Below, one piece after another: positions 63,481 through 64,000 of a DNA stretch of 64,000 nt. A model generated the notes under the pieces. That model was given only the letters and a program-made list of their open reading frames with translations. It did no database searches and was not told where the DNA came from. Origin of the DNA: Acinetobacter bereziniae LMG 1003 = CIP 70.12 (GTDB taxonomy: Bacteria; Pseudomonadota; Gammaproteobacteria; Pseudomonadales; Moraxellaceae); contig NZ_KB849756.1 in the NCBI RefSeq assembly GCF_000368925.1, positions 2,291,242-2,355,241 on the forward strand, read 5' to 3'. Made by a program: the position numbers and the translations under genes. Within the stretch, counting starts at the first letter, position 1, and each line of letters opens with the position of its first letter.

Positions 63481-63676
63481 TGCGGTTTTTCTTTTTAAAG
63501 TGCGATCACAAGAAAAATGCCACGATTTTCTGGCTTTCGTATGCAAAACACAGCATTAAAATAGATTGAATATGAAAAAAATACAGAAAAATGCTTAAAA
63601 AATAGATAAAAAAGCAAAAAAAAGGGTGAATTTGAGGAAAAAACATCCATCCGAACAGAAAGATTAAAAAAGGGGG

Positions 63677-63704
63677 TTGTGTTAGGTTAGGAATGCTGTA
63701 GAAT
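63677..63704 (+). promoter_or_regulatory. Upstream promoter of the putative rRNA operon
   Basis: TTGTGT (63677-63682), a 16-base spacer and TAGAAT (63699-63704) form the first of two tandem promoters facing the right edge. Confidence 0.55.
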
Positions 63705-63816
63705 GCACATCCATCGGCGGTGATGAAGATTAAAACTTCTGATAAAACAATGACTTGGTTGAATTGATTAAGTTGGGTTTTAGAAAGGAAGTTTAAAAAA
63801 TAATTTGAAATCACAG

Positions 63817-63844
63817 TTGACTTTCTAGAGATAGAGAGTAATAT
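63817..63844 (+). promoter_or_regulatory. Main promoter of the putative rRNA operon
   Basis: TTGACT (63817-63822), a 16-base spacer and TAATAT (63839-63844), preceded by an A/T-rich upstream element, give a strong promoter reading out of the window. Confidence 0.7.
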
Positions 63845-63850
63845 AGCCGA

Positions 63851-64000
63851 CCTAGCTTGATGCTGACGAAGCATGAAGAAGATCATTAAGAGAATATGAA
63901 GAACAACTTGTGTGGATTTTTACTGATTGATTGATCGAAATATTATCATTGATTGATTGGTTTAAATTACTCGAAGTTTATTTGAGAGAATTTGTCAGTA
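63851..64000 (+). other. Probable rRNA operon leader (partial)
   Basis: After the promoter, no ORF with a ribosome site follows. The sequence from about 63898 (GAACAACTTGTGTGG, ACTGATTGATTGATCG, TTACTCGAAGTTTATTTG) resembles, from memory, leader and spacer sequences of Acinetobacter rRNA operons. The 16S gene would begin beyond base 64000. Confidence 0.55.

Noticed and set aside
63506..63886. Minus-strand 126-codon open frame at the right edge
   Set aside because: Low-complexity Phe/Leu/Ser content, no ribosome site, and it lies across the tandem promoters of the putative rRNA operon.
1..64000. tRNA genes, insertion sequences, prophage and toxin-antitoxin genes
   Set aside because: None was seen: no T-loop-like TTCGANTC words in cloverleaf context, no transposase motifs and no short toxin-antitoxin gene pairs.

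Overview
The window is a low-GC gammaproteobacterial chromosome segment that contains the replication origin. Its gene content and order point to Acinetobacter. On the minus strand lie dnaA-dnaN-recF-gyrB (19.9 to 13.6 kb). On the plus strand lie rpmH-rnpA-yidD-yidC-mnmE (20.6 to 24.6 kb). The AT-rich oriC with DnaA boxes sits between them. Four genes resemble the AdeT1/AdeT2-type periplasmic solute-binding proteins known from Acinetobacter. Species cannot be fixed from sequence reading alone. No insertion sequence, prophage, CRISPR array or tRNA was recognised.

Layout. 0-12 kb: periplasmic cyclophilin, a parS centromere site inside a perfect 40-bp palindrome, an HSL-type esterase, an Arg/Gln-rich probable lipoprotein, AdeT-like paralog 1, erpA, an alpha/beta hydrolase, anmK, tyrS, AdeT-like paralog 2 and an ABC-F ATPase. 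12-25 kb: AdeT-like paralog 3, then the two origin-flanking operons. 25-40 kb: a BOF-domain protein, an MFS transporter, a divergent RcnR/DmeR-type repressor and DmeF-type CDF exporter with two operators, dsbC, a GlsB-type membrane protein, hpt, guaD, a YgiB/YgiC-like pair, a TerC-family gene behind a yybP-ykoY manganese riboswitch, an isochorismatase-family gene with a structured leader, a sugar-efflux-type MFS, two tandem small acyltransferases, one frameshifted gene and mpl. 40-54 kb: purEK, a second DnaA-box cluster upstream of an mltB-type gene, a matrixin-like metalloprotease, several unknown membrane proteins, a MerR regulator with an ABM monooxygenase, dnaK and grpE with sigma-32-like promoters, a candidate small RNA, a small lipoprotein and AdeT-like paralog 4. 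54-64 kb: tauABCD, a UshA-like nucleotidase, a tandem-AAA ATPase and, at the right edge, promoters and a leader that look like the start of an rRNA operon.

Functionally the window is mostly housekeeping: replication initiation, ribosome and membrane-protein biogenesis, peptidoglycan recycling (anmK, mpl, mltB), purine synthesis and salvage (purEK, hpt, guaD) and heat shock. Metal homeostasis (Co/Ni efflux, Mn export) and taurine use are added. The most unusual signals are the second DnaA-box cluster at 43.8-44.3 kb, which shares a GAATTTAAA repeat with oriC, and the parS palindrome with further degenerate parS-like sites. Next come the four permease-less AdeT-like proteins, a candidate 80-nt small RNA at 52.8 kb and the leader RNA at 36.4-36.5 kb.
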